Source: Candidatus Krumholzibacteriia bacterium (lineage in GTDB: Bacteria > Krumholzibacteriota > Krumholzibacteriia > LZORAL124-64-63). From it: DNA of 5,686 nucleotides. Location of the stretch: NCBI GenBank assembly GCA_014859985.1, contig JACZKN010000354.1:1-5686 (forward strand), in the 5' to 3' direction. Positions 5,231 to 5,686 of the stretch are shown here, piece by piece (the stretch's first letter is position 1; each line of letters begins with the position of its first letter). Under the pieces are notes generated by a model, which was given only the letters and a program-made list of their open reading frames with translations, did not search any database and was not told the DNA's origin. The position numbers and the translations under genes were made by a program.

Positions 5231-5686
5231 CGCCGCTCCTGGCGGCGCTGGGGGCCGGCGATCCCGCCGGGGCGGGATTCGCCGTGGCGGTCCTGCTGGG
5301 GGCCCTGCTCGCCCTGGACGATACGGCGTTTGCCCAGACCTGGTTCAGCCAGCCCCTGACGGCGGCCCTCTTGACGGGCGCCGCGCTGGGCGATCCGGCC
5401 GCGGGGCTGGCCCTGGGGCTGCCCCTGCAGCTGGTGCTGGCGGGCAACCTGCCCGTGGGCCAGAGCTTCACCGGGGACGCCACGACCGCGACGGTCGCGG
5501 TCACCGGGGCGGCGGTCCTGGGCGGCGTGGAGTTCGGGACGGCGGCGGCGGCGCTGCCGGCGGTGGGCTGGCTCCTGCCCGCGGTCGCCCTGCTGAGCTT
5601 CGGCGGGCAGCATGTCGTGAAGCTGGAGCGGCGGGGCAACACCGCCTGGATGCTCCAGGGCCACCGCACCCTGCGCGACGGCGACC
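5227..5686 (+). CDS. PTS mannose/sorbose-family EIIC membrane component, 3'-truncated by window edge
   Basis: The frame opened by GTG 5227 stays open to the window end and gives 153 residues, against the family's roughly 250. EIIC together with EIID forms the sugar-translocating membrane channel. The visible part is strongly hydrophobic. There is a first helix at about 14-33 running into LDDTAFAQ (30-37), like the family's L-D-x-x-x-x-x-Q motif. SQPLTAALLTGAALGD (41-56) matches the RPL...G..GD element. LGLPLQLVLAGNLPVGQSF (63-81) resembles the LQLI-x-x-G stretch of EIIC-Man. Further membrane segments lie at about 87-105 and 108-127. The tail after about 130 is polar and basic, as for a cytoplasmic loop. 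Its start overlaps EIIB, the usual EIIA/B-EIIC order. The rest of the protein, and probably EIID, lies beyond the window. Confidence 0.85.
   Translation, partial: MTPLLAALGAGDPAGAGFAVAVLLGALLALDDTAFAQTWFSQPLTAALLTGAALGDPAAGLALGLPLQLVLAGNLPVGQSFTGDATTATVAVTGAAVLGGVEFGTAAAALPAVGWLLPAVALLSFGGQHVVKLERRGNTAWMLQGHRTLRDGD

Noticed and set aside
5037..5669. Minus-strand open frames opposite EIIB and EIIC
   Set aside because: They are Arg/Ala/Pro/Ser-rich without domains and oppose a plus-strand frame that reads as a membrane EIIC.

Overview
The window is a single, tightly packed plus-strand gene run from a high-GC bacterium (roughly 70% GC by eye, with strong G/C preference at third codon positions). 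Eight genes are supported. In order they are the 3' part of an LptC-like gene, lptB, rpoN, hpf (long form), hprK, and the EIIA, EIIB and 5' part of EIIC of a mannose-family PTS. LptB and LptC point to an outer-membrane (LPS or related glycolipid) organism. HPr kinase, long-form HPF and a split mannose-type PTS suggest a non-enteric lineage, such as a deltaproteobacterium-like or high-GC FCB-type group. The sequence alone does not fix the phylum.

Region by region: bases 1-1241 encode lipopolysaccharide export (LptC bitopic partner, LptB ATPase), translationally coupled through a TTGA overlap. Bases 1242-1313 are the longest gap and hold two GC-rich hairpins and the rpoN leader. Bases 1314-3330 encode sigma-54 and the hibernation factor, separated by 37 bases with a perfect 9-bp hairpin and a consensus Shine-Dalgarno. 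Bases 3358-4323 encode HPr kinase/phosphorylase. Bases 4344-5686 encode three PTS proteins whose reading frames touch or overlap (TGATG, GTGA). No stretch over 300 bases lacks a gene, and I see no tRNA, rRNA, mobile element, CRISPR array or convincing promoter.

How the genes fit together: this is a variant of the known lptC-lptA-lptB-rpoN-hpf-ptsN-hprK-rapZ-PTS neighbourhood found in many Gram-negative bacteria. It lacks lptA, ptsN and rapZ at their usual places. Envelope lipid export, the alternative sigma factor, ribosome dormancy and PTS phosphorylation control would be co-expressed. HprK would act on an HPr that is not in the window, and the same HPr would feed phosphate to EIIA and EIIB, then to sugar entering through EIIC/EIID. 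EIID, HPr and EI may lie just downstream. I do not see an undescribed system. The points worth a second look are the missing cluster members and the hairpins placed directly at stop codons.
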